30,515 nucleotides of DNA from Streptomyces novaecaesareae (GCF_000716875.1 NZ_JNWQ01000082.1:1-30515), one strand, 5' to 3'; shown: positions 15,904 through 24,179, counted from the first letter of the stretch. Made by a program: numbers and translations. The notes: generated from the sequence alone by a model not told the origin.

Positions 15904-17913
15904 TCAGAGTGCGTAGTGGGCGACGGTGAACACCGCGTAGCCGATCAGTGCGAGCCGGTTCACCAGGTGCTGAGGGCCGCCCAGCCGGTCCGGCAGGGCG
16001 GCCTGCGGGCGCAGGTCGGGGCGGTGGGCGGCGGTGGCGACGGCCCGGGCCAGCGCCACCGGGTCGTACCGGTCGCCGAAGTGGCCGGCCAGCCAGAGCG
16101 CCGGGCGGCTGGCGAAGGAGTACTCCCGGCCGCTGCGCAGCCGGATGGTGAGCAGGTTGCGGTGCACCGCCGCCGCGCTGATCTCGGCCCACCGGAAGCT
16201 GCGGGTGCGCAGCGCGGTGGCCACCCGCAGGCCGTTGCGGTCGGCCACGATCTGCCAGGACAGCGTGTGGGCGCTGGCGAGGATCGCCATCGAGCCGATC
16301 CAGAGCGGGCGCAGCAGGCCCTCCCACCAGCCGTCGTCGCCGAGCAGGACGACGGCGGTGGCGACCAGCAGCGCCGCCGCCGGCCCGGCCGCCGCCCGCA
16401 GCGGCATCGGCATCTCCCAGCGGCGGGCGGCCACCGGCTCGGTGTCCGGCCCGGCCTCGGGGGCCGCGGCCACCGTCTCGGCGGTCAGTGCGGCGACGGC
16501 GAGTTCGCGCTCGCGGTAGCGCTGGGTGTGCCGGCCGAGCCGCGGGGCCCGGGCGGCGGGGGCGATCACGGCCGCCACCCAGCGCGGGTCGCCGTCCAGC
16601 AGCCCGGGGCGGACGAGGAGCTGGCGGTCGTGGCCGTCGGGGCCGCGGTACAGCACGGCGGGCACGCTGCGGCCGGCGCGGGCCAGCCAGGCGGCGGCCT
16701 CGGCGGGGTTCTTGCGGCCGAGGAGCTCCTCGTACTCCTCCTCTTCTTCCTCGTCGTGGTCGAGCGCCGGTTCGGGGAAGTCGGCGTCCTCCGCGCCGAT
16801 GTCCTCCGCGCCGTTGTCCAGGTGCGCGGGCACCCAGGCCGGGCCCTCGCCGCCCGGGGCGCCGTCGCGGGCCCAGCGGTAGCGCTCGTGCTCGACCAGG
16901 CGCCAGAGCCCGGGGCCGTCCGGCGGGCCGTCCAGCGGCTGGACCAGCAGGTCCCCGCGGGCGTCGGCGCGGACCCGGACGGCAAGCGCGGGGGCGTGGC
17001 CATCGAAGGCGGGCCTGGTGCGGCGGACGCCCGCGGTGGCGGCCGAGCCGAGCAGGATCAGGCCGAGCAGGGCGAGCAGGCCGCCGGCGGTCAGCTGGCC
17101 GTAGACGTCGTACTCGTCGCCGAGGGCGCGTACGGAGTCGCCGTCGACCAGGAGCGGGACGGGCTCGCCGGGCTGCGGGCGCCGCTGCCACCAGAGGTCC
17201 AGGGCGGCGGTGCGCTCGGGGCCGCCGCCGGGCGGCGGGAAGCGGACGGTCAGCACGCCGTCCCGGTCGGTCGCGCCGGCGGTGCCGGTGACCCGGGTGG
17301 CCCGCTCGGCGGCGGAGTCCGCCTGGGCCTGCGCCCAGAGCCCGTACAGCGGGACGGCCACGGCGGTGACGAGCAGCAGGGCGCCGAGGGTGCGGCGCAC
17401 GACGGGCGGGCCGTCGCGGTGGACGGGCGAGGGCGCTCCGGCCGCCGTCCACGGGAAGGGGACGGGCGAGGCCATCAGCTCGTCCAGCTGCTGGCGGGCC
17501 CGGCGGCGGCCGGCCTCGGCGCCCAGCAGGACGGCGGTGAGCAACAGGTGGAGCAGCACGGCCGACCAGCGGGCGACCGGGGTGACCAGGCCCTGCGGCA
17601 GGTACCAGAGCAGCACCAGGACGACGGGCGGCACCAGCGCCCGGACCCGTACCTTGGCGGCCAGCAGGACGACCTCGGCCAGCACCGACCAGCCGGCCAG
17701 TGCGGAGCCCCAGGTGTCCCGGCAGATGCCCTGGGCGCTGCACTGGCCGGTGTCGGGCTCCACGGCGGTGGCCAGGGCCACGAACGCGAGCGGTGCCAGC
17801 GCGAGCCAGCGGCTGTCCAGCCGCCAGGCGGTACGGGCGGCGCGCCAGCGGGTGGCGGCCGCGGTGGTGAGGGGCGCGGCGCTGGGCAGCGGCGGGGCGT
17901 CCGTGGGGAACAT
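15904..17913 (-). CDS. Large integral membrane protein with PH-like domain, function unknown
   Basis: A 669-residue protein with hydrophobic helices near residues 35-52, 72-90, 93-108, 116-133, 175-193, 272-290, 518-535 and 540-558. A soluble central part (about 310-490) contains an acidic run DHDEEEEEEYEELL near 390. The C-terminal segment after the last helices (VADRNGLRVATALRTRSFRW, then the AEISAAAVHRNLLTIRLRSG part, about 560-600) looks like a bacterial PH-like domain, which in other membrane proteins packs against the membrane or mediates assembly. No catalytic motif is seen. It is transcribed in the same direction as the glycosyltransferase gene downstream, with a 161-base gap. Homologues appear to be streptomycete-specific as far as I can recall. 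The topology is my estimate. Confidence 0.75.
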   Translation of the reverse strand: MFPTDAPPLPSAAPLTTAAATRWRAARTAWRLDSRWLALAPLAFVALATAVEPDTGQCSAQGICRDTWGSALAGWSVLAEVVLLAAKVRVRALVPPVVLVLLWYLPQGLVTPVARWSAVLLHLLLTAVLLGAEAGRRRARQQLDELMASPVPFPWTAAGAPSPVHRDGPPVVRRTLGALLLVTAVAVPLYGLWAQAQADSAAERATRVTGTAGATDRDGVLTVRFPPPGGGPERTAALDLWWQRRPQPGEPVPLLVDGDSVRALGDEYDVYGQLTAGGLLALLGLILLGSAATAGVRRTRPAFDGHAPALAVRVRADARGDLLVQPLDGPPDGPGLWRLVEHERYRWARDGAPGGEGPAWVPAHLDNGAEDIGAEDADFPEPALDHDEEEEEEYEELLGRKNPAEAAAWLARAGRSVPAVLYRGPDGHDRQLLVRPGLLDGDPRWVAAVIAPAARAPRLGRHTQRYRERELAVAALTAETVAAAPEAGPDTEPVAARRWEMPMPLRAAAGPAAALLVATAVVLLGDDGWWEGLLRPLWIGSMAILASAHTLSWQIVADRNGLRVATALRTRSFRWAEISAAAVHRNLLTIRLRSGREYSFASRPALWLAGHFGDRYDPVALARAVATAAHRPDLRPQAALPDRLGGPQHLVNRLALIGYAVFTVAHYAL

Positions 17914-17976
17914 CGGACGATCATCTCAGCCCCTCGGGAACCGGATTCGTGCCAGGGCGCCCGTACGCCGCAGGAA

Positions 17977-17997
17977 CCGGGTGCTCCGTGCACCCGG
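17977..17997 (-). terminator. Terminator of the ABC transporter operon
   Basis: The arms CCGGGTGC (17977-17984) and GCACCCGG (17990-17997) form a perfect 8-bp stem with a 5-base loop. On the minus strand it follows the permease stop by about 45 bases and continues as TTCCTG. It separates the operon from the PH-like membrane protein gene. Confidence 0.65.
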
Positions 17998-18040
17998 CCC
18001 CTGCTCCCCCTCCCCCGTGTCCGACGCCCCCCGGCGCCGG

Positions 18041-20608
18041 TCAGTCCGTCGCGATGGCCGCGAGGACGTTCATCCGTCCGGCCCGGAAGGCCGGGACGAG
18101 GGCGGCGACCAGGCCGATCACCACCGAGGAGACCAGGGTGATCGCGATCGTGGTGGTGGGGACGGAGAGCTCCCCGAGGCCCTGGTCCCGCAGGACCCGC
18201 TGGACGGTGACGCCCCAGGCGAGGCCCAGCCCGGTGCCGAGGACCGCGCCGAACAGCGCGATCACCACGGACTCCAGCCGGATCATCCGGCGCAGCTGGC
18301 GGCGGGAGAGCCCGATCGCCCGCAGCAGGCCGATCTCCCGGGTCCGCTCGACCACCGACAGCGCCAGGGTGTTGACCACGCCGAGCACGGCGACGGTGAT
18401 GGAGAGGCCGACCAGTCCGTAGATCAGGTAGAGCAGGGTGTTGACCTGGGACTGCACCAGCTCCTTGTAGCCGGCCTGGTCCTTGACCGACAGCTGCGGG
18501 TACTCCTTGAGCGCGTCCTCCAGGGCGGTCAGCGTCTTGGCGGCGTCGGCGCCGGCGGCGGCCTTGGCGAAGAACGTCCGGGGTTCGGGCACGTCGGCGG
18601 CCGGTACGGCCTTGGCCATGGTGGCGACGTCGACGAAGGAGGCGTCCCCGTAGAGCGAGCTCTTCGCGAACACGACCCCGACCTGCAGCACCTGGGTGTG
18701 GCCCTTGAGGTAGGTGACGGTGACGCTGTCGCCGACCTTGAGGTTGTGGTCCTTCGCGAAGTTCTCGCCGATGCCCAGCGAGCCCCGCCCGATCGACTCG
18801 ACCGCACCGGAGGCGACCGGGAGCCGGAAGTCCGTGCCGAAGAAGGTCGGCGGCACGGCGGCCAGGCCGGTCCGCTTGGTCTGGCCGTCCGGCAGCTGGA
18901 CCTTGGCGTCGAAGTCCTTCTCGGAGGTGACGTGGTCGATCCCCGGGGTCCTGCGGACCGCGTCCAGCATCTCGGCGGTGATCGCGGTGCGACCGCCGCT
19001 GATGATGTAGTCCACGCCCACCGACCTGTCGATCTGCGCGCTGGCCGAGGTGACCGCCGAGGAGCTGAACACCGAGGAGGCGATCACCAGCGCCAGGCCG
19101 ATCATCAGCGCGGCGGCGGTGGCGCCGGTGCGGCGCGGGTTGCGCATCGCGTTGCGCTGGGCGAGCTTGCCGGACGGGCCGAACAGGGCCGGCAGCAGCG
19201 CGCCGAGCACCCGGATGACCGAGGTCGCCAGCAGCGGGCCGAGCACCACGAAGCCGATCAGGGTGAGCAGCACGCCCAGGCCGAGGTACTGGCCGCCGGT
19301 GGCCGCCTTCTCCGCCTTCGCGGCGAGGACCAGCAGACCGCCGCCGCCCGCCGTCAGGAGCAGGCCGAGGACCGTACGGACCACGTTGGCGCGGGGCTCG
19401 GCCGGGGTGCCGTGGTCACGCAGGGCGGCCATCGGCGCGATCCTGCTCGCCCGGCGGGCCGGGATCCAGGCCGCCACGACGGTGATCAGGATGCCCACCG
19501 CGTACCCGGCGGCAAACACGTCGGGCCCGATCTGCAGGTCGCTCGCCTTGAGGTCCATGCCGATCGCGTTCATCAGCTTGATCAGGCCGACCGCGATGCC
19601 GAGGCCGACCCCGATCCCGAGGGTCGAGCCGAGCACGCCCAGGATCAGCGCCTCGACCAGCACCGAGCGGTTCACCTGCCGGCGGCTGCCGCCGATGGCG
19701 CGCAGCAGTCCGATCTCCCGGGTGCGCTGGGCGACCAGCATCGAGAAGGTGTTGATGATCAGGAAGCCGCCGACGATCAGCGAGACGCCGGCGAAGCCGA
19801 GCATCGCGTACTTCATGAAGTTCAGGCCGCTGCCGATGCTCTTGTTGTTCTCGTCCTTCTGCTCGGCCGCGGTCTTGACCTGGTAGCCGCCGCCGACCTT
19901 GGCCAGGGCGTCGGCCTTGAGCTGGTCGTTGCTGCGGCTGCCGTCGCCGAAGGCCTCGATCGAGGTGTAGGCCGGCTCGCCGAGCAGCACCTGCTGCGAG
20001 GTCGCGGTGTCCAGGAAGGCCAGCGCCGCGCCCGGGTTGGTGGTGGTGAAGGTGGCGATGCCCGCGATGGTGAACTCGTGCTTGCCGCCGGCGTTGTCGA
20101 TCCGCAGCTTGTCGCCGAGGCCGAGCTCGGCCTTCTTCGCGGTGTCGGCGTCCAGCACCAACTCGCCCGCGCCCTGCGGCGCGTGGCCGGAGGTGATGGT
20201 GACCGGGTTGCGCGGGGTGTCGGTCCAGTTGCCGACCAGGGTCGGCGCGCCGCTGGTCGGGCCGACCAGCTTGTTGGTGGCCGGGTTGACCAGGGTCGCG
20301 TTGTGGACCATGACCTGGCCGACGGCCGTCTTCATCCCGGGCACCGCGGCGACCTGCTGGGCCAGCGCGGCCGGGACGGTCTCCGGCTTGTCCCCGGGCT
20401 GCGGGTCCTCGTCGTCGGCCGGCTTGGGCGGCTGGACCGAGACGTCGGAGGCGGTGGCGGCGAAGAGCTTGTCGAAGGTGCTGGTGGCGGTGTTGGAGAA
20501 CACCAGGGTGCCGGAGACGAAGGCCACCGACAGCACGACGGCGATGAGCGAGAGCGCCATCCGGCCCTTGTGGGCGAAGAAGCTCCGCAGTGAGGTCTTG
20601 AGCAGCAT
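18041..20608 (-). CDS. ABC transporter permease, MacB/FtsX type (855 aa)
   Basis: A double FtsX-like permease: an N-terminal helix (about 17-37), a long extracytoplasmic MacB periplasmic-core-like region, then three helices of the first FtsX domain (about 265-385, with LRAIGGSRRQVNRSVLVEALILG inside). After a second helix set comes another extracytoplasmic region and a second FtsX domain with the same signature (LRAIGLSRRQLRRMIRLES, then VVIALFGAVLGTGLGLAWG) near the C-terminus. Such proteins move lipophilic compounds, peptides or lipoproteins, or transmit mechanical force to envelope enzymes; they do not form a classical import channel. The substrate is unknown. It is paired with the ATPase gene 19 bases upstream. 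ATG 20608 starts right at the first membrane helix. Confidence 0.9.
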   Translation of the reverse strand: MLLKTSLRSFFAHKGRMALSLIAVVLSVAFVSGTLVFSNTATSTFDKLFAATASDVSVQPPKPADDEDPQPGDKPETVPAALAQQVAAVPGMKTAVGQVMVHNATLVNPATNKLVGPTSGAPTLVGNWTDTPRNPVTITSGHAPQGAGELVLDADTAKKAELGLGDKLRIDNAGGKHEFTIAGIATFTTTNPGAALAFLDTATSQQVLLGEPAYTSIEAFGDGSRSNDQLKADALAKVGGGYQVKTAAEQKDENNKSIGSGLNFMKYAMLGFAGVSLIVGGFLIINTFSMLVAQRTREIGLLRAIGGSRRQVNRSVLVEALILGVLGSTLGIGVGLGIAVGLIKLMNAIGMDLKASDLQIGPDVFAAGYAVGILITVVAAWIPARRASRIAPMAALRDHGTPAEPRANVVRTVLGLLLTAGGGGLLVLAAKAEKAATGGQYLGLGVLLTLIGFVVLGPLLATSVIRVLGALLPALFGPSGKLAQRNAMRNPRRTGATAAALMIGLALVIASSVFSSSAVTSASAQIDRSVGVDYIISGGRTAITAEMLDAVRRTPGIDHVTSEKDFDAKVQLPDGQTKRTGLAAVPPTFFGTDFRLPVASGAVESIGRGSLGIGENFAKDHNLKVGDSVTVTYLKGHTQVLQVGVVFAKSSLYGDASFVDVATMAKAVPAADVPEPRTFFAKAAAGADAAKTLTALEDALKEYPQLSVKDQAGYKELVQSQVNTLLYLIYGLVGLSITVAVLGVVNTLALSVVERTREIGLLRAIGLSRRQLRRMIRLESVVIALFGAVLGTGLGLAWGVTVQRVLRDQGLGELSVPTTTIAITLVSSVVIGLVAALVPAFRAGRMNVLAAIATD

Positions 20609-20627
20609 GGTCGTGTCGTCCCGCCGC

Positions 20628-21413
20628 TCAGCTCGTGCGCTTGCCGTCGAAACGGCGCATGCGTTCGAGGACGGAGTCGGCGGTGGGTGCGTGCATCTCG
20701 TCGACGATCACGCCGTCGGCGAGGAAGAGCACGCGGTCGGCGTAGCCGGCGGCGACCGGGTCGTGGGTGACCATCACCATGGTCTGGCCCAGTTCGTCCA
20801 CCGAGCGGCGCAGGAAGGTCAGCACCTCGGCGCCGGCCCGGGAGTCCAGGTTCCCGGTGGGCTCGTCGCCGAAGATGATCTCGGGGCGGGCGGCCAGCGC
20901 CCGGGCCACCGCGACGCGCTGCTGCTGGCCGCCGGAGAGCTGGGTCGGGCGGTGCTTGAGCCGGCCGGCCAGGCCGACGGTCTCCACCACCTGGTCCAGC
21001 CAGGCCTGGTCGGGCTTGCGGCCCGCGATGTCCATCGGGAGCGTGATGTTCTCCAGCGCGTTCAGGGTCGGCAGCAGGTTGAACGCCTGGAAGATGAAGC
21101 CGATCTTGTCCCGGCGCAGTCTGGTGAGCTGCTTGTCCTTGAGGCCGGTGATCTCGGTGTCGCCGATCCAGATCCGACCGCCGCTGACCGTGTCGAGCCC
21201 GGCCAGGCAGTGCATCAGGGTGGACTTGCCGGAGCCCGAGGGGCCCATGATCGCGGTGAACCGGCCGCGCTGGATGTCGACGTCGACCGCGTCGAGCGCG
21301 GTGACCTTGGTCTCGCCCGATCCGTACGCCTTGGTGACCTGACGGGCCGACGCGGCGACGGCGGAGGCTCCGCCGGGAAGCTGGGGGTCGTACACGGCTG
21401 CTGCCGTCGTCAC
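20628..21413 (-). CDS. ABC transporter ATP-binding protein, LolD/MacB type
   Basis: A 261-residue nucleotide-binding subunit with Walker A GPSGSGKST (57-65), Q-loop FIFQAFNLLP (107-116), signature LSGGQQQRVAVARAL (159-173), Walker B IIFGDEPTGNLDS (179-191) and the H-loop VTHD near 217. The LLPTLNALENITLP segment is typical of the LolD/MacB branch, whose partners are FtsX-like permeases, in agreement with the next gene. It powers the transporter from the cytoplasm. The start is GTG 21413 (MTTAAAVYDP), fixed by TTAGGAGA about six bases upstream. The first 25 residues are longer than usual for the family. Confidence 0.93.
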   Translation of the reverse strand: MTTAAAVYDPQLPGGASAVAASARQVTKAYGSGETKVTALDAVDVDIQRGRFTAIMGPSGSGKSTLMHCLAGLDTVSGGRIWIGDTEITGLKDKQLTRLRRDKIGFIFQAFNLLPTLNALENITLPMDIAGRKPDQAWLDQVVETVGLAGRLKHRPTQLSGGQQQRVAVARALAARPEIIFGDEPTGNLDSRAGAEVLTFLRRSVDELGQTMVMVTHDPVAAGYADRVLFLADGVIVDEMHAPTADSVLERMRRFDGKRTS

Positions 21414-21688
21414 TGGAGTCTCCTAAGGAAGATGCGCACACCCGTTGGCCCCCAGCCTCGCGGGGCCCGCCCGCCTCGCGACATGGCGCTGGCAGTAGTC
21501 CTCGACCGGGAGTCAGCCCCACCCTCCCGGTGGACCTGGCCACCGGACCCGACCGAGTCGGGCCGCTTCCTGGCGGGTGGGGATGTGTGAACCACGTTAG
21601 GAGCGGACGGCCGACGGCTCGTCATCCGCCGGAATGAAGCCGCCCGACCAAGGTTCTACGGGACACGGCGCGTCGTCCCCTAGGGGTC
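21414..21688 (-). promoter_or_regulatory. Structured leader/promoter region of the ABC operon
   Basis: No gene is seen in this region. Three stem-loops follow each other: CCGGGAG/CTCCCGG (21506-21512 with 21524-21530), CCGGTGG/CCACCGG (21527-21533 with 21540-21546) and CCCGAC/GTCGGG (21548-21553 with 21557-21562). The first two share bases 21527-21530 and cannot form together, as in attenuators or riboregulators. GATGAC (minus strand, upstream of 21600) with TAACGT is a possible but poor promoter. I recognise no known riboswitch. Confidence 0.45.
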
Positions 21689-21728
21689 GCCGCGGCCCGT
21701 CTCGGGGACGCCCCGTACGGGCCGCGGC
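21689..21728 (-). terminator. Strong terminator of the ssuE-like gene
   Basis: The arms GCCGCGGCCCGT (21689-21700) and ACGGGCCGCGGC (21717-21728) pair perfectly over 12 bp. The loop holds a further GGGG/CCCC stem (21704-21707 with 21711-21714). It begins ten bases after the reductase stop on the minus strand. There is no T-tract, as is common in GC-rich actinobacteria. Confidence 0.7.
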
Positions 21729-21738
21729 CATCGGCGCC

Positions 21739-22293
21739 TCAACCGGTCAGCACCGGTGCGGCCAACCGCTCCAGGGCCGAGGCGAAGCCCGCCACGACCG
21801 GGGACAGCAGGGTCTCGGTCTCGCGCTCCAGCAGGGTCGTCCCGTCCTCCCTGGCGGTGACGTGGCGGTCGAGCACGAACCAGCCCTGGGTGATGTGGTC
21901 GGCGCCCATCGAGCTCAGCACCGGGCGCAGCGCGTAGTCCACCGCGAGGACGTGCGCGGGCGAGCCGCCGGTGGCCAGCGGCAGCACGGCCTTGCCCGCG
22001 AGCGCGTACTGCGGGAGCACGTCCAGCAGGGCCTTCAGCAGGCCCGAGTACGCGGCCTTGTAGACGGGGGTGCCGATGACGACGCCGTCGGCGCGGGCGA
22101 ACAGTTCGGTGACGGCGACGATCTCGGGGTGGTCGAAGTCGCCCGACAGCAGCGCGTGCGCGGGCAGGCTGCGGGCCTCGAAGGGGACGACGTGGTGGCC
22201 GCGCTCCGCCAGCAGCGCGTCGACGTGGCGCAGCAGGCGGGTGGTGCGGGAGGTGGCGGACGGGGAGCCGGAAACGGACAGGACGACGGCCAT
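21739..22293 (-). CDS. ssuE: SsuE-like NADPH-dependent FMN reductase
   Basis: A 184-residue flavodoxin-fold reductase that supplies reduced FMN to a flavin monooxygenase, in the SsuE case for release of sulfite from alkanesulfonates during sulfur starvation. The FMN phosphate loop is SVSGSPSATSRT (6-17). GVVIGTPVYKAAYSGLLKALLD (70-91) is the family signature, and LPLATGGSPAHVLAVDYALRP follows. The strong ribosome site AGAGGTG lies about seven bases before the ATG. No ssuD monooxygenase or transporter is next to it, so the partner must lie elsewhere. The sulfur role is supported by the cysteine-containing leader peptide upstream. The symbol follows the family and does not prove the substrate. 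Confidence 0.87.
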   Translation of the reverse strand: MAVVLSVSGSPSATSRTTRLLRHVDALLAERGHHVVPFEARSLPAHALLSGDFDHPEIVAVTELFARADGVVIGTPVYKAAYSGLLKALLDVLPQYALAGKAVLPLATGGSPAHVLAVDYALRPVLSSMGADHITQGWFVLDRHVTAREDGTTLLERETETLLSPVVAGFASALERLAAPVLTG

Positions 22294-22464
22294 GGGTTCA
22301 CCTCTGGCTGGAAGCGGGGCGGCGCTGCGCAGCGGGGGGAGGCGCTGCGGTGGGGGCTACCGGCGTGGGGTCCGGTACCGGGGGCGCTACGTCTGCGGGC
22401 CTGCGGGGAGCTGCGGGGTTCCGCGGGGAGCTGCGGACGTGCGGGGATTCGACGGGGCGCTGCG
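22294..22464 (-). promoter_or_regulatory. C-rich untranslated segment between leader peptide and ssuE
   Basis: By hand count, the minus-strand transcript over 22321-22464 has about 77 C and 38 G in 144 bases, while the flanking genes are balanced. This C-over-G imbalance is the hallmark of Rho loading sites. It includes two copies of GCGGGGAGCTGCGG (plus-strand reading, 22403-22416 and 22423-22436, 20-base period) and the palindrome CCGGTACCGG (22372-22381). No strong intrinsic terminator is seen. It is probably the attenuator governed by the leader peptide. Confidence 0.5.
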
Positions 22465-22545
22465 TCAGCCGCGACAGAGCGAACAGGCCACACCGCGCCG
22501 CAGGTCGACGTGCCGCCGACGCGTGAGTGCCCAACGCTGATCCAT
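22465..22545 (-). CDS. Cysteine-type leader peptide upstream of ssuE (26 aa)
   Basis: A 26-codon frame starting at ATG 22545 and ending in TGA at 22465. Its core TRRRHVDLRRGVACSLCR (residues 8-25) matches the short actinobacterial 'putative leader peptide' family found before sulfur assimilation genes: basic stretch, H-V-D-L, then cysteines near the stop (C21 and C24). Such peptides sense the supply of charged cysteinyl-tRNA by ribosome stalling and control the genes behind them. The peptide itself is not expected to have a function. It lies 171 bases before the FMN reductase gene on the same strand. A good -35 and a weak -10 put transcription at or next to the ATG, so translation would be leaderless. 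Confidence 0.82.
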   Translation of the reverse strand: MDQRWALTRRRHVDLRRGVACSLCRG

Positions 22546-22552
22546 GCCTGGA

Positions 22553-22582
22553 ATGCAAACACGCTGCGTTCGGGCCGGTCAA
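22553..22582 (-). promoter_or_regulatory. Promoter of the leader peptide / ssuE transcript
   Basis: On the minus strand TTGACC (22577-22582) and the weaker TTGCAT (22553-22558) are 18 bases apart. The -10 ends seven bases before ATG 22545, predicting a start at or next to the A of that codon. The rest of the region to 22722 contains no gene and must also hold the promoter of the plus-strand LCP gene, which I could not identify. Confidence 0.5.
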
Positions 22583-22722
22583 GAATCGTTTCAGCCGCTG
22601 GAACACCGGGTGTCCGGACGTTGCGGCGGAACGATCCGGTACGTGCATCAAAACTGCTACAAGAGGCCTGGTGGCACCCCCGGGGGGAGTCAGCACGGGC
22701 GGGGTCGGGCATCCTCGACGGC

Positions 22723-24069
22723 ATGAACACGTGGCAGGAGGGCCGCCCGGGGGGCGGCGGGAACCCGTACGGCGGCAACGGCGGAAGCGGCGGGAACCCG
22801 TACGGCGGCACGGGCGGAGGCGGCGCGGCGGGCGAGCCGCCGCTGCCGGCCTCGCTGAACCCGCGTGGGCCGGGGGCGCCCACGCCGCGGCAGCCGGCGC
22901 AGCCGGGACAGCCGGGACAGCCGGGACCCTCCCGGCTCGGCGGCGTCCCGCAGCAGGGGGCCGGCGCTCCCGGCGTCCGCCCCGGCGGTCCGAGCGGTCC
23001 GAACGGCCCCGGGCGTCCGGGAGGACCGGGCGGCCCCGGCGGGCCCGGCGGAACCCGGCCGGCCGGCGCGCAGGCCGGGCGCTGGCCGCGGCGGCGGATC
23101 GTCAAGTGGTCGGTCTTCGGCCTGCTGATCGCCGTCATGGTGACCGCCGTCTCCACCTGGTTCTGGGCGGACTCCAAGCTCAACCACGAGAACGTGCTCG
23201 CCGACTACCCCGGCCGCCCCGCCGCGGGCAAGGGCACCAACTGGCTGATCGTCGGCTCCGACAGCCGCCAGGGCCTCACCGACTCCGAGCAGGACGACCT
23301 GCACACCGGGCACGACACCGAGGGCAAGCGCAGCGACTCGATGATGATCCTGCACGTCGGGGACAACGGGAACACCCTGATGAGCATCCCGCGCGACTCC
23401 TGGGTGCCGATCCCCGAGCACCCGGGCAGCAACGGCAAGCCGGTCAAGGCCACCACCGCGAAGATCAACTCGGCCTTCGGCACCGGCGGCGGCCGACTGC
23501 TCGTCCAGACCGTCGAGCAGAACACCGGCATCCGCATCGACCACTACGCCGAGATCGGCTTCGCCGGCTTCGTCGGCATCGTCGACTCCATCGGCGGCGT
23601 CGAGATGCACATCGACCAGGACGTCAAGGACAAGGACTCCGGCCTCGACCTCAAGGCCGGCGACCAGACCCTCACCGGCAAGCAGGCCCTGGCCTTCGTC
23701 CGCCAGCGCCACCAGATGGCCGACCAGGACCTCGGCCGGATGCGCAACCAGCAGAAGTTCCTCGGCGCCCTCGCCCACCAGGCCGCCTCCCCGGGCAACC
23801 TGATCAACCCGTTCACCTTCTACCCGCTGGTCGACTCGGCGCTCGGCACCCTGATCGTGGACGACGACTGCGGGCTGACCGACCTCGGCTCGCTCTTCCT
23901 CGCCATGAAGGACGTCAACGGCGGCAGCGGCAAGACCCTGACCGTGCCGATCGGCAACCCGGACTTCCGCACCAAGACCGGCGAGTCCGCCGTGCTGTGG
24001 GACACCAACAAGTCCAAGCAGCTCTTCGACGCCTTCAAGAACGACACCGCCGTTCCCGACATCAAGTGA
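22723..24069 (+). CDS. LCP family glycopolymer ligase (third of three)
   Basis: A 448-residue LCP protein with an unusually long cytoplasmic tail (1-120) of Gly/Pro/Gln repeats: NPYGG twice, PGQPGQPG, then GGPGGPGGPGG. A basic patch and one membrane helix follow (about 129-149). The LCP domain spans about 170-350, with LIVGSDSRQGL (175-185), RSDSMMIL (203-210), SIPRDSWVPIP (221-231), VDSIGGVEMH and FVRQRHQMADQDLGRMRNQQ. It should ligate a lipid-linked glycopolymer to peptidoglycan. Unlike the other two LCP proteins here, it lacks their four extracytoplasmic cysteines and the DVDxCA end. ATG 22723 is the only sensible start because coding character begins there; the ribosome site is weak. A tandem duplication spans the stop codon. 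Confidence 0.92.
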   Translation: MNTWQEGRPGGGGNPYGGNGGSGGNPYGGTGGGGAAGEPPLPASLNPRGPGAPTPRQPAQPGQPGQPGPSRLGGVPQQGAGAPGVRPGGPSGPNGPGRPGGPGGPGGPGGTRPAGAQAGRWPRRRIVKWSVFGLLIAVMVTAVSTWFWADSKLNHENVLADYPGRPAAGKGTNWLIVGSDSRQGLTDSEQDDLHTGHDTEGKRSDSMMILHVGDNGNTLMSIPRDSWVPIPEHPGSNGKPVKATTAKINSAFGTGGGRLLVQTVEQNTGIRIDHYAEIGFAGFVGIVDSIGGVEMHIDQDVKDKDSGLDLKAGDQTLTGKQALAFVRQRHQMADQDLGRMRNQQKFLGALAHQAASPGNLINPFTFYPLVDSALGTLIVDDDCGLTDLGSLFLAMKDVNGGSGKTLTVPIGNPDFRTKTGESAVLWDTNKSKQLFDAFKNDTAVPDIK

Positions 24070-24091
24070 CCGGCGACATCAAGTGACCGGC
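24058..24091 (+). repeat. 17-bp tandem duplication across the LCP stop codon
   Basis: GACATCAAGTGACCGGC occurs twice head to tail (24058-24074 and 24075-24091). The first copy holds the last codons D-I-K and the TGA stop; the second repeats them after the gene. Since 17 is not a multiple of three, the second copy is in another frame. It looks like recent replication slippage. Confidence 0.9.
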
Positions 24092-24179
24092 GGGCGCGAG
24101 GGATCATGACCCCGCGTGAGCACGGCGACACAATGAGTGGATGTCACTCGTCACCGCACTGATCTACCGCCGACGCCAC

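Noticed and set aside
17210..20593. Open reading frame of 1127 codons antisense to the ABC permease
   Set aside because: Same GC-skew artefact; the opposite strand encodes a complete FtsX-type permease.
21410..21625. 71-codon minus-strand frame whose stop overlaps the ATPase GTG start
   Set aside because: The GTGA overlap hints at coupling, but codon third positions are not biased, no homology is evident and the frame runs through the competing hairpins. Could be revisited with ribosome profiling.
22298..22696. 132-codon minus-strand frame covering the ssuE leader
   Set aside because: It overlaps the recognised leader peptide in another frame and the promoter; composition is random Pro/Ala/Arg.
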